From assembly GCA_945957305.1 (NCBI GenBank), contig CAMFLN010000191.1, forward strand, positions 1 through 6,447: DNA of 6,447 nucleotides, read 5' to 3'. The position numbers and the translations under genes were made by a program. Within the stretch, counting starts at the first letter, position 1; every line of letters starts with the position of its first letter. This stretch comes from an uncultured Planctomycetaceae bacterium. GTDB lineage: Bacteria; Planctomycetota; Planctomycetia; Pirellulales; JACPPG01. The notes under the pieces were generated by a model. It made no database searches and was not told the DNA's origin. It worked only from the letters and a program-made list of their open reading frames with translations. Below are positions 6,395 to 6,447 of this stretch, in pieces.

Positions 6395-6447
6395 TTACAC
6401 CTTGGCGGATTCTTGCCCGACCAGAACCAGTTTTTCCTGGTAGTAAG
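6395..6447 (-). CDS. Possible C-terminal end of a convergent gene (partial)
   Basis: On the minus strand one frame enters from the right edge and ends at TAA 6395-6397, giving 16 codons that read YYQEKLVLVGQESAKV. The mixed charged and hydrophobic composition and common codons look protein-like, and the position would make it converge on the ABC-F gene with a 54-bp gap. I do not recognise the family, and a stretch this short can be open by chance. Confidence 0.35.
   Translation of the reverse strand, partial: YYQEKLVLVGQESAKV

Noticed and set aside
6421..6440. CCAG...TTTTT...CTGG near the right edge as a terminator for the ABC-F gene
   Set aside because: The stem has only four pairs, the T-run is in the loop and not after the stem, and it lies about 80 bases past the stop within a possible coding end.
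1..6447. A defence island, CRISPR array, prophage or mobile element
   Set aside because: No direct-repeat and spacer pattern, transposase, integrase, terminal inverted repeats or toxin-antitoxin pair was seen; all well-supported genes belong to common chromosomal families.

Overview
The window is a GC-rich stretch (about 60% by eye) of ordinary bacterial chromosome. It most likely comes from a planctomycete, in or near the Pirellulales. That assignment is an inference. It rests on the style of the esterase-like fragment with a GAGPW motif in place of a nucleophile elbow, on degenerate heptanucleotide repeats between genes, and on weak or absent Shine-Dalgarno sequences. No rRNA, tRNA, CRISPR array, transposase or phage gene was seen.

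Layout from left to right: (1) 2-580, plus strand, is the 3' part of an alpha/beta-hydrolase (acetylxylan esterase / dienelactone hydrolase-like) gene whose visible part lacks the catalytic triad. (2) 581-666 is a short convergent spacer with in-register 7-bp repeats. (3) 667-1791, minus strand, is an RlmM-type 23S rRNA 2'-O-methyltransferase with an arginine-rich tail. (4) 1810-4017, minus strand, is a FdhF/YdeP-family molybdopterin oxidoreductase. It lies 18 bp upstream of the methyltransferase gene and is probably cotranscribed with it. (5) 4018-4426 is a divergent intergenic region with a candidate promoter and two tiny inverted repeats. (6) 4427-6340, plus strand, is a 637-residue ABC-F translation-associated ATPase with a C-terminal coiled coil. 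(7) 6395-6447, minus strand, may be the last 17 codons of another gene that converges on the ABC-F gene.

Two of the genes concern the ribosome: the methyltransferase acts on 23S rRNA and ABC-F proteins act at the ribosomal E site. They are on opposite strands with the oxidoreductase between them, so nothing in the sequence ties them into one system. I found no convincing undescribed system. The observations most worth checking are the apparently catalytically dead hydrolase, the pairing of a YdeP-like oxidoreductase with an rRNA methyltransferase, the basic tail on that methyltransferase, and the heptad repeats.
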